From CAWABB01 sp963701735 (GTDB lineage: Bacteria; Bacteroidota; Ignavibacteria; UBA10030; UBA6906): a stretch of DNA of 64,000 nucleotides. Of the stretch, positions 26,722 to 34,410 are shown piece by piece; within the stretch, counting starts at the first letter, position 1, and each line of letters opens with the position of its first letter. A program made the translations under genes and the position numbers. The DNA lies in contig CAVPBI010000026.1 of the NCBI GenBank assembly GCA_963701735.1, positions 562,203 through 626,202 on the forward strand. Reading direction: 5' to 3'. The notes beneath the pieces are model-generated. The model ran no database searches. It saw only the letters and a list, made by a program, of their open reading frames with translations, and was not told the DNA's origin.

Positions 26722-27687
26722 TCACTTTCCCCCTCCAGACCGGCCATAGGCCTCGTCGATGATCGCCTGTAGCCTCCTCACAAGGTCCTCGGATGGCGAC
26801 GTATAATCCTCCAGCTCGTAGATCTTCCCCAAGTGTTCGTACTTGCCGAGGCCGAACCGGTGATACGGCAACAGCTCGTAGTCGATTACGTTCTTGTGCG
26901 GACGGATGAACTCCAGGACCGCCCGGATGTGCTCCTCGTCGGCGTTGATGCCGGGGATCAGCGGGGTGCGGGCGATGAAGTCGATGTCCGGAAACGTTTC
27001 GTAGGCTTTCTTGAAGTTCGCCAGGATCCGCTCGTTGCTCACGCCGGTCCATTTCTTGTGCCGCTCCGGGATCGTGAGCTTGTGGTCGTGGAGCATGGTG
27101 TCTACGTGGGGCAAGACCTTCTCCACGAAAGCCCAGGGGACGTTGCAGGCGGTCTCGATGGCCGTGTTGATGCCACGATCGTGCGCCTCCTTCAGCAGAG
27201 CGGCCACGAAGTCTGGCTGCAGCAGGCATTCGCCGCCGCTCACCGTGATGCCGCCTCCGGTGTTGCGGTAGGCCGAGGCGTCTTTCTCGACCTCCTCCAG
27301 CACCTCTTTGACCGTCATCCTTTTGCCATGCATGTACAGCGCGCCCGTCGGGCAGAGCGACACCATCGCCTCGTCGCAGTCGCTGGCCAGGTCCCAGTTG
27401 ACACGAACCTTGTCATCCTCGGCGCCTTCAACCACATAGAACGCGCCTTCCGGGAAGGGGGGCTTGAGACAGAGGCCACATGCCTCCTTGCCGGTGCACG
27501 GCCTCGGATCGTATGCCAGCTCCGGCTTCGGACGAATGCTCTCAGGATTGCTGCACCATTTGCAGCGAAGCGAGCAGCCTTTGAGAAAGACGTTGGTGCG
27601 GATGCCCGGCCCGTCGTGGCTGCAATATCGCTGGATGTTCAGGACGATGCCTGTGGGGGTGGACTGGTCAACGGTCTGTTTGGTCAT
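26722..27687 (-). CDS. Glycyl-radical enzyme activating enzyme (radical SAM)
   Basis: 321 residues. The radical-SAM cluster motif C-x3-C-x2-C is at Cys38, Cys42 and Cys45 (GCSLRCKWCSNPES), and the SAM-binding GGITVSGGECLLQ lies near residue 150. Between them an inserted region has Cys64, Cys70, Cys73, Cys104 and Cys112. This is a reduced version of the two-cluster ferredoxin insert common in GRE activases. It should abstract a hydrogen from Gly783 of the enzyme encoded at 28993-31425. The start overlaps the PFK-like stop by four bases, so the two are translated together. Confidence 0.93.
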   Translation of the reverse strand: MTKQTVDQSTPTGIVLNIQRYCSHDGPGIRTNVFLKGCSLRCKWCSNPESIRPKPELAYDPRPCTGKEACGLCLKPPFPEGAFYVVEGAEDDKVRVNWDLASDCDEAMVSLCPTGALYMHGKRMTVKEVLEEVEKDASAYRNTGGGITVSGGECLLQPDFVAALLKEAHDRGINTAIETACNVPWAFVEKVLPHVDTMLHDHKLTIPERHKKWTGVSNERILANFKKAYETFPDIDFIARTPLIPGINADEEHIRAVLEFIRPHKNVIDYELLPYHRFGLGKYEHLGKIYELEDYTSPSEDLVRRLQAIIDEAYGRSGGGK

Positions 27688-28859
27688 AGTTCCCTCCCCA
27701 GGCAGATGTTGAGCGAGCGGGCGATCTTCATGAACTCGCTATCTTCAGGCACCGTCCGGACTTTGTTGATTGCCTCTGTCAGTGGCACATAGGAGATGTC
27801 AGGCGGCGCAAACGCCATCATGACCCCGTACTTGCCGGACTTCACGGCGTGAATGGCCCCGACCCCGTAACACAGGCCCAATTGTCGGTCGATGGCGGTG
27901 GGAGTACCGCCCCGCACCCAGGGGCCCAGGACCATGGGGAACGTTTCCTGAGCGACCAGGAGCTGCAGCTTCGTCGCCACGGTTTCGGCCGCCTGGCCCG
28001 ATTTCTGAATCACGAATTCGCTGGCGTCGCCCGTCGCCAGGGGCGAGAGGGAGGCCTTGAGGGGGGACTCTTTTCCCTGGGTGCGCGGGCCGCCGGTGAA
28101 CCTAGCCCCTTCGGCGACCACGACCATGCCATAAGGCCTTCTGGGTGTCACCTTGTCCGCCATCCTGGCCGCCACCAGTTCCAGGTCGGCGGGGATCTCC
28201 GGGATCAGGATCGCATCGGCGCACACGGCGATGCCGGCCTGCAGTGCCAGCCATCCGGACTGCGCGCCCAGGACCTCCACGACCGCGATCTTGCGGGCGG
28301 ACTGGGCTGCCTGGCGAACACGGTCCAGCATCTCGATGGTGAAGCTGAGGGCTGTGTTAAACCCGAAAGACACCGCCGTGGCCGCAATGTCGTTCTCAAT
28401 CGAGCGGGGGATGCAGACGACATTGAGCCCCTTCCGGTGCAGTTTGTGGAAGATGGTCATTCCGCGTCCGCCAACGACCGCGATCAGACCGTCAATCCGT
28501 TCCGCGTGAAGCTTCTGGAGCAGCTCGTCGGACAGGTCTGCCTCTTCGACCATGTCGTCTTTGTTGACGGTGCGGACATGGAAGGGATCCACGAGGGCCG
28601 ACTGGCCGAGGATGCCCCCGGCGTTCGGGTCGAGGTTCTCTGCGAGTTGCGGACTGAGCGTTACCAGTCCGCCTTCGGGGTGGAGTTCCGGACGAAACAA
28701 GCCTCTGAAGCCATCCCGGATACCGACAAGTTCCCACCCCAGTTTGCCCGCCGCAAGGGCTGCGCCCATGACAACAGAATTCAACCCCGGGACAAAGCCG
28801 GCGCCGACCATGATGGCTATGCGCCGGAGATAACTGCCATGACCCACTTCGATGCTCAT
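27684..28859 (-). CDS. Phosphofructokinase-fold protein with altered active site
   Basis: 391 residues with the PFK fold throughout. Start at 28859 follows AGGAGG. Three catalytic motifs deviate. The nucleotide loop is GAGFVPGLN (residues 19-27). The GGDGS loop reads GGRGM (130-134), replacing the Mg-binding Asp by Arg. The TIDND loop reads SIEND (153-157), replacing the catalytic base Asp by Glu but keeping the second Asp. The downstream GFNTALSFTIEMLDR and VVEVLGAQSGWLAL are family-like. A sugar kinase with different substrate, a PPi-dependent form or a non-catalytic regulator are all possible. It overlaps the activase gene by four bases. Confidence 0.82.
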   Translation of the reverse strand: MSIEVGHGSYLRRIAIMVGAGFVPGLNSVVMGAALAAGKLGWELVGIRDGFRGLFRPELHPEGGLVTLSPQLAENLDPNAGGILGQSALVDPFHVRTVNKDDMVEEADLSDELLQKLHAERIDGLIAVVGGRGMTIFHKLHRKGLNVVCIPRSIENDIAATAVSFGFNTALSFTIEMLDRVRQAAQSARKIAVVEVLGAQSGWLALQAGIAVCADAILIPEIPADLELVAARMADKVTPRRPYGMVVVAEGARFTGGPRTQGKESPLKASLSPLATGDASEFVIQKSGQAAETVATKLQLLVAQETFPMVLGPWVRGGTPTAIDRQLGLCYGVGAIHAVKSGKYGVMMAFAPPDISYVPLTEAINKVRTVPEDSEFMKIARSLNICLGREL

Positions 28860-28942
28860 GCGGTGCCTCCTCTTTACATGTGTTCGGCCCTGGTCCTCAT
28901 AGGCGCATTGCCGGTCGTGCGCTGATCATGGTCAGGAAAGTT

Positions 28943-28977
28943 CCGGTGCAGCGTGGCGCTGCGCCACGCCGCACCGG
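28943..28977. promoter_or_regulatory. Strong intercistronic hairpin between GRE and PFK-like genes
   Basis: CCGGTGC-A-GCGTGGCGC pairs with GCGCCACGC-C-GCACCGG, a 16-pair GC-rich stem with one mismatch and a tiny loop. No T tract follows on the minus strand, so it is more likely an mRNA stabiliser or processing/attenuation element than a full terminator. It could keep GRE transcript levels above those of the downstream genes. Confidence 0.6.
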
Positions 28978-28992
28978 CATGGTTATCCGTCT

Positions 28993-31425
28993 TTACCTGC
29001 CCTCGAACGACTGCAACGTCCGTTCGATAACCTCGTTCTGGACGCCCGGAGCCAGTTTGGTGAAGAAGGCACTGAAACCGGCTACGCGAACCACCAGGTC
29101 ACGGTAGTTTTCAGGGTGCTTCTGCGCGTCCCTCAGGATGTTGGTGTCCAGGACATTGAACTGGATGTGATAGCCGCCGTTGTCGAACAGGGTTTTGACC
29201 AGATTCAGCACGTTGTCCCTGCCCTTGCGGGTCTTGAGCTGATCCGGCGGGAGTTTCATGTTCATGTGGGTGGCGGTGTATTTGATGGCATCCTGAGCCT
29301 TGGCCGCCGACATCACCAACGCGGTGGGTCCGTTGACATCGGTGCCCGGCATGGCCGACAGACTTCCATCGGTGAGGGCCACTCCGGCTCTCTTGCCGTT
29401 AGGCAAGGCGCCCGTGACCATCCCCATCAAGTTGTGGATGCTCTTGGTATAGGCATCCGGCGTTGATTTGATGTCTTTGCTGAGGTAGTTGCCGCCTCCG
29501 TCGACATTGTTGAAAGCCTTGAGGATGCTTTCATATACCCGGTGCGTCATCCGGTTCATTTCCGGGATGTCGTTACCGTGCTTGGGTGCGCCCTCATAGC
29601 ACAGCTTCCTGACCTTCTCGTATTCCCCCTCGAAGTTGGCCGCCAGGGCTTTCTTGAGTTCGGCCATCGTCAGCTTCTTCTCGTCATAGACCAGGTGTTT
29701 CACGGCCATCAGCGAGTTGGCCGCGTCCACACCACCCACCACAATCTGGGCAACGGTGTAGTAATTGGCCCCGCCGTTCCACACTTCAGTGCCGGTTTCA
29801 ATGCAACCGCCGGTCAGGAGCGAGCGCCACGGAACCGGGAGGAAGTCAGCGCACAACATGCTGGCGATCCAGGCACCCCGGCGGAGGACATCCTCATTGA
29901 ATTGGAGTTGGTGCTCGAAGGCCGCATACAACTCCTCGAAGGTCTTGAAGGTCTCGGGGTCGCCGGTCTTGGGTCCGATCTGCTGCTTGAGTCGCGGATC
30001 GAAGCCATTGTTCATCGTGAATTCGATGATTTTCCCCAGGTTGGGCTGGCCTTCCACCGGGTGACCGGTCTCGTAAGGAATGTAGGAGCCTACACAGGCG
30101 CCGATGCAGGTGCGTCTGGCTTGCTCCAGAGTGATGCCCTTCTTGGAGTCGCCGAACAGATGGAGGGCGCGTGTCATCATCACGTCGCCATTCACGAACT
30201 GAGGCATGCCCACACCGGTGCCGATGACATCCAGGACCTTTTCCAGGAATTTGCCGCTCATCTTCTCCGTCCAGCAGCAGGACAGCGGCGGCTGCGGCAA
30301 GTGAAGGTAGCCGGAGGCATCGAGGATCAGGTAGTCCATTTCTGCGGTGGCATCCTCGCCATCCACGGTGTAGCCGCCGAGCGTGATGCTCTGGCCCAGG
30401 TCGGCCGAGTTCTGCAAGGCGACCTTCTCGCCGAAGTAGTAGCCGATTTCGTTCAGCTTGATGAAGAGGTTCTGGAGCATGAACGTCGCGTCTTCCGGAC
30501 CGATCAGCCCGGCCGCCTTGTCGCGTTGATAGTAGGGCTCGAGGTTCTGGCCCAGATAAGCCTCGGAGTAACCACAGCCGACCTGTTCCAGTTCCGCGCA
30601 GAGGTGGCAGAAGAAGTGAACTTGAATAGCCTCTCTCAGGTTGCGGGCTGGATGCTCGGGGACCCATTCGCAGGTTTCGGCAATCGCGATCAACTCCGCC
30701 TTGCGGATCGCGTCCTTCTCCTTGGCCGCCATGTCCCGCGCCAGTTCGGCATAGCGATGAGCCAGGCGGACGATGGACCGCATCAAGATGAGGCTGGCCT
30801 CATAGAAGTAGAGCTTGCTCGCATTCGACAGGCGCATTTCGAGGGCCGCCTGACGCTCCTCGACCTCCTTGATCATGGCGGCCAGACCATGGTTGTAAAT
30901 CCTGGGGTAGTTCAGGTTGCCGCCGCCACCCGGCCAGTCAAAGAAACTGATGACAAAGCCGGAATCATAGCAAGGTTTCGGATCGAACCCATACTTCTTC
31001 TCGAAGATCTCCAGTGTGCGGGGCTTCAGCGCCCGCTTTTCCCAGTAGTCCAGCGCCCACTGGTTCACTCGCTTGTCCTCCGGGTCCTTGCACTTCTCGA
31101 CGGTGTTGTCGTCCTTCATCCAATCGATGTTCCATTCCGGATACGTGTAGATGCCGTTGACGGTGCTGGCCATGCTGCCCACGAAGACGTTGTCGTCGAT
31201 GTAGAGCTTCTTCCGCTCCAGCAGGGTGGCCATGAACTTGGCGCGACGCATGATGTTCTGGTCGCCTTGAGTCGCCGCGTAGACCTCCTCCATGATCCTG
31301 ATCCGCTCGAAATCCACCTCGGCGGGAGTACTCCTGAGCTGCTCTTTCAGACGGTCGATCCGTCCGTTGTCGGCTTTCACCCGACCGGTGGATGGCCTCG
31401 TCTGACCCGATGGATCGTGTGCCAT
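28993..31425 (-). CDS. Glycyl-radical enzyme of the PFL/dehydratase superfamily, unassigned subtype
   Basis: 810 residues, full length; ATG 31425 follows GAGGAGAGGG. The glycyl-radical loop is LVVRVAGFSAFF with radical Gly783. The active-site loop reads TCIGACVGSYIPYE with thiyl Cys444. In GRE dehydratases, choline lyase and isethionate lyase this loop is Cys-x-Glu; here the third position is Gly446, so the usual acid/base glutamate is absent. PFL has Cys-Cys and benzylsuccinate-type enzymes also lack the Glu. The region FVGSMASTVNGIYTYPEW near residue 82 resembles GREs acting on larger or aromatic acids. Substrate unknown. Neighbours suggest an organic anion, possibly sulfur-containing. It must act anaerobically. 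Confidence 0.9.
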   Translation of the reverse strand: MAHDPSGQTRPSTGRVKADNGRIDRLKEQLRSTPAEVDFERIRIMEEVYAATQGDQNIMRRAKFMATLLERKKLYIDDNVFVGSMASTVNGIYTYPEWNIDWMKDDNTVEKCKDPEDKRVNQWALDYWEKRALKPRTLEIFEKKYGFDPKPCYDSGFVISFFDWPGGGGNLNYPRIYNHGLAAMIKEVEERQAALEMRLSNASKLYFYEASLILMRSIVRLAHRYAELARDMAAKEKDAIRKAELIAIAETCEWVPEHPARNLREAIQVHFFCHLCAELEQVGCGYSEAYLGQNLEPYYQRDKAAGLIGPEDATFMLQNLFIKLNEIGYYFGEKVALQNSADLGQSITLGGYTVDGEDATAEMDYLILDASGYLHLPQPPLSCCWTEKMSGKFLEKVLDVIGTGVGMPQFVNGDVMMTRALHLFGDSKKGITLEQARRTCIGACVGSYIPYETGHPVEGQPNLGKIIEFTMNNGFDPRLKQQIGPKTGDPETFKTFEELYAAFEHQLQFNEDVLRRGAWIASMLCADFLPVPWRSLLTGGCIETGTEVWNGGANYYTVAQIVVGGVDAANSLMAVKHLVYDEKKLTMAELKKALAANFEGEYEKVRKLCYEGAPKHGNDIPEMNRMTHRVYESILKAFNNVDGGGNYLSKDIKSTPDAYTKSIHNLMGMVTGALPNGKRAGVALTDGSLSAMPGTDVNGPTALVMSAAKAQDAIKYTATHMNMKLPPDQLKTRKGRDNVLNLVKTLFDNGGYHIQFNVLDTNILRDAQKHPENYRDLVVRVAGFSAFFTKLAPGVQNEVIERTLQSFEGR

Positions 31426-31570
31426 TGTACCCTCTCCTCAGATAGTGAATGCAGAATGTACCATGAATGCATGAAGTTGCTCGTGAGAAAGATCAATCCG
31501 AACGGTTGTCCATGAGCGCACCTGGTTGAATGACAGTCGCATCGGTGCGTCCTGACCCCGCGTCAACCGG

Positions 31571-33253
31571 TCAGATCACCCTGTGCGACCTCGCCAGCAT
31601 CCCGCCGGAGATGTTCCTGGCCTTGAACCCGTTCTGCAACAGGATGCGCGTCGCGAAGTACGCGCGCACCGCCGACCGGCAGATTACGTTGATCTCCCTG
31701 TCGCGCGGGAGCTCGCCCATGCGGGCGCGGAGCTGTGGCAGTGGGATGTTGACAGCCCCCGGCACTGCCTCCGCCTCGACTTCGGGAGGATTGCGTACGT
31801 CCAGGAGGAATGCACCGTTCAGTGCCTCCCAGTGGGTGAGCGGCATGTCGCCGCGGAGCACGTCCGCCGCGACCATACCGGCGAAGTTCACGGGATCCTT
31901 CGCGCTGCCGAACGGCGGCGCATAGCACAGCTCGGCCTCCTCGAGGTCGTAAATGGTGCACCCCATCTGGATCGCCATCGCGAAGGAATCGATCCGCTTG
32001 GGAACGCCGTCCTCTCCGAGCACCTGCGCTCCGAGCAGCTTACCGTTCGATTTTCTGAACAGCGCCTTGACGACCAGCAGCTTCGCCCCCGGGTAGTACC
32101 CGGCGTGCGAGTTGGGATAGAGATAGATCTTCTCGAAATCCGTATCGCCGAGCCGCTTCAGGGTCTTCTCGCTCGCGCCGGTCGAGGCGATCGCCGCGTC
32201 GAACAGCTTGCAGATCGATGTGCCCTGCGTGCCCCGGAAGCGGGAGTCCCGCCCCGCGATCACGTCGGCCACGATCCGACCCTGTCGGTTCGCGGGCCCG
32301 GCAAGCGGAATGAGGGTCCACTCCCCGGTCACGAAGTCCCTGACCTCGACGGCATCGCCCACGGCGAAGATATCGGGATCGGAGGTCCGCATCTGCTCGT
32401 CGACGCGGATGCCTCCGCGCTTTCCCAGCTCCAGCCCGGCCGCCTTTGCCAGCGCTGTTTCCGGTCGCACGCCGATCGCCAGGATGACGATGTCCGCTGG
32501 GAGGGCCTTGCCCTTTTCTGTCAGCACCTCAAGCGCCCCGTCCGCCGTCTTCTTGAATCCGGCGACGCCGTCGCTGAGCACCACCCGGATGCCGTGCTTT
32601 GCCAGGTAGCGTTCGACAAGCCGCGCCATCTCGGGATCGAGCGGAGGCATGACCTGGTCGAGCTTCTCCACCAGCGTCACATCCAGCCCGCGTTCCTTCA
32701 GGTTCTCGACCATCTCGAGGCCGATGAATCCGCCGCCCACCACCACTGCGCGCTTCGGTCTGGCGACCGAGTCGATGCCCTTGAAGGCATACCCCACGCC
32801 CTGTTCCCGGTCCCGCTCCAGCCATTCGCGGATATGTCGCGCATCTGGCACTGTCCTGACAGAGAAGACTCCCGGCAGGTCGATCCCGGGAAGCGGCGGG
32901 CGGATGGGCGCAGCGCCTGGCGAGAGAACGAGCCTGTCGTACTTCTCGGTGGTGACCGCGCCTGTCCGGGTGTCCTTCAACTGCACCGTTTTCGTCTTCG
33001 GCGAGATCGCGACCACCTCGCAGTTCGTGCGGCAGTCGACGTTGAAGACGCCCCGGAACATCTCTTCGGTCGCCACCAGCAGACTGGCTTCCTGCTCGAT
33101 GGAGCCGCCGACGTGATACGGCAGCCCGCAGTTGGCATATGACACGTACGGCCCGCGCTCCACCATCACGATCTCCACCTTCTCATCGAGTCTCCGAAGC
33201 CGCGCCGCGCACGACGCTCCCCCCGCAACCCCACCAACGATGACGACTTTCAT
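31571..33253 (-). CDS. CoA-disulfide/persulfide reductase with C-terminal rhodanese domain
   Basis: 560 residues. FAD-binding VIVGGVAGGASCAARLR is followed by SYANCGLPY with redox Cys42, the signature of CoA-disulfide reductase. NAD-binding VVVGGGFIGLEMVENL lies near 170. The dimerisation domain carries the Tyr-rich segment around YLYPNSHAGYYPG. A rhodanese domain occupies the last 100 residues, with catalytic Cys525 in VICRSAVRAY. This layout is that of CoADR-Rhd/NADH-dependent persulfide reductases, which reduce CoA persulfide or polysulfide. It supports a sulfur theme for the locus. Its ATG overlaps the stop of a 34-residue microprotein gene (ATGA). Confidence 0.92.
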   Translation of the reverse strand: MKVVIVGGVAGGASCAARLRRLDEKVEIVMVERGPYVSYANCGLPYHVGGSIEQEASLLVATEEMFRGVFNVDCRTNCEVVAISPKTKTVQLKDTRTGAVTTEKYDRLVLSPGAAPIRPPLPGIDLPGVFSVRTVPDARHIREWLERDREQGVGYAFKGIDSVARPKRAVVVGGGFIGLEMVENLKERGLDVTLVEKLDQVMPPLDPEMARLVERYLAKHGIRVVLSDGVAGFKKTADGALEVLTEKGKALPADIVILAIGVRPETALAKAAGLELGKRGGIRVDEQMRTSDPDIFAVGDAVEVRDFVTGEWTLIPLAGPANRQGRIVADVIAGRDSRFRGTQGTSICKLFDAAIASTGASEKTLKRLGDTDFEKIYLYPNSHAGYYPGAKLLVVKALFRKSNGKLLGAQVLGEDGVPKRIDSFAMAIQMGCTIYDLEEAELCYAPPFGSAKDPVNFAGMVAADVLRGDMPLTHWEALNGAFLLDVRNPPEVEAEAVPGAVNIPLPQLRARMGELPRDREINVICRSAVRAYFATRILLQNGFKARNISGGMLARSHRVI

Positions 33254-33354
33254 GACATGCTCTCCTGAATGGTTTTCCGAAACAATCTGTCCCGCTCACT
33301 GTCGAAGTGGTGCAATCTGGCCCCCTCAATCCGCTGGGCGAGGAAGCTAACCAT
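33250..33354 (-). CDS. 34-residue microprotein, RIE..HF..RLFR family
   Basis: Starts at ATG 33354, a few bases after the dehydrogenase stop, and ends in a TGA that overlaps the next ATG by four bases, so it is placed for coupled translation. The peptide MVSFLAQRIEGARLHHFDSE continues RDRLFRKTIQESMS. The core R-I-E-x-A-x3-H-F-x-S-x-R-x-RLFR-x-T recurs at the end of the 53-residue protein at 18233-18394. Independent occurrence in two operons argues for a real peptide or a conserved protein tail. No known family recognised. Confidence 0.55.
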   Translation of the reverse strand: MVSFLAQRIEGARLHHFDSERDRLFRKTIQESMS

Positions 33355-33360
33355 CGCCCA

Positions 33361-34410
33361 TCACACACCCGAGAATTGAATAACGACCTTGATGTCATCC
33401 GGCCGCCGTTCCAGCGCCCGCATGAAATTCTCCGGACGTTCGGTACGCGTGATGAGGCCCGCCAGCCACTTCCGGTCCGCGCGCGCCAGGAACCCGCCGG
33501 CCTTGTACCAGTGCCGCTTGTTGGCGTTCACGCTCCCCACGATCACGTTGTTCCGGAGCACCGCTGCCGCGGCGACATCCGCGATGGCCGCCCCAGCCGC
33601 CGCGCCTCCCCTGCCGACCCCAGTAAGGCACACGATGCCGCCCGCCCCGACCTTCAGAATGGATTGAGCGATGACCGTGCCGACACCCGTACACTCGATG
33701 ATGATGTCCGGCTCGAAGCCAACGTCCGAGACGCTCGACGAGTGATACGTCGCCCCTAGCGCTTTCACGAGTTCGGGCTTGTTGCCGGTCGTGACGCGAT
33801 CCAGGACATGAACGTCCAGCCCCGCCAGCTTGCCGATAAGAGCCGCGAGGAGGCCGATGGGTCCTGCCCCCGTCACGAGCACATTTCTCGGTTCCCAGAA
33901 TGAGCGCTGTCCGACCGCCTTGACCATCTCCCACGCCTTCGCGACGACTGTTGTCGGCTCCAGCAGGACGCCGAGAATCCCCAGCGAGGGATCCACCTTC
34001 ATGGCGTACTCGGGCTCGATTCTCCACCGCTCTGACATGTACCCGTCGATCTGCTTGATGCCGCGCTCGGTATACTGTCCGTTTCGGCACATGTCCCACT
34101 CCCCCACCGAGCAGTTCGGGCACGGGATGGGATCCGGCCGGCGCACGATGCCCACCACGAGGTCTCCCGGCTTGAGGCCGGAGTTCGGACCCGGATCGAT
34201 CACGCGGCCAAGCGACTCGTGCCCGAGAACGAGCCGTGACCTTCCGGAAGGGGCCCATCCGTATTTCCCCTCCACGATTTCGACATCGGTCCCGCAGACT
34301 CCGACGGCGACCGCCTCCACCAGCACCGAGCCGTCGCGCTGATCGGGCTCCGGAACGTCCTCCCATCGCGCGCTGCCGGGCCTCATCGGCTCAACCGTGA
34401 TCGCTTTCAC
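33361..34410 (-). CDS. Glucose 1-dehydrogenase-like zinc-dependent MDR oxidoreductase
   Basis: 349 residues from GTG 34410, which overlaps the GH63 stop (GTGA) and has AAAGGA upstream; the longer frame to 34554 is a shadow. Medium-chain dehydrogenase features are GVCGTDVEIVEGKYG (catalytic Cys), LVLGHESLG (His-Glu), the structural-zinc loop with PCPNCSVGEWDMC, and NAD(P)-binding VLVTGAGPIGLLAALIG. The loop GQYTERGIKQIDGYMSERWR is typical of archaeal-type glucose dehydrogenases. It would oxidise glucose or a related aldose released by the coupled GH63 enzyme. Confidence 0.88.
   Translation of the reverse strand: MKAITVEPMRPGSARWEDVPEPDQRDGSVLVEAVAVGVCGTDVEIVEGKYGWAPSGRSRLVLGHESLGRVIDPGPNSGLKPGDLVVGIVRRPDPIPCPNCSVGEWDMCRNGQYTERGIKQIDGYMSERWRIEPEYAMKVDPSLGILGVLLEPTTVVAKAWEMVKAVGQRSFWEPRNVLVTGAGPIGLLAALIGKLAGLDVHVLDRVTTGNKPELVKALGATYHSSSVSDVGFEPDIIIECTGVGTVIAQSILKVGAGGIVCLTGVGRGGAAAGAAIADVAAAAVLRNNVIVGSVNANKRHWYKAGGFLARADRKWLAGLITRTERPENFMRALERRPDDIKVVIQFSGV

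Noticed and set aside
29542..31515. 657-codon plus-strand ORF opposite the glycyl-radical enzyme
   Set aside because: Antisense shadow; the GRE on the minus strand has all expected motifs.
31539..31556. Possible sigma-54 promoter (GG-N10-GC) upstream of the GRE gene
   Set aside because: Only the invariant dinucleotides match; the rest of TGGCAC-N5-TTGC is poor, and such matches are expected by chance.
31583..33142. 519-codon plus-strand ORF opposite the persulfide reductase
   Set aside because: Antisense shadow with no domain-like pattern.
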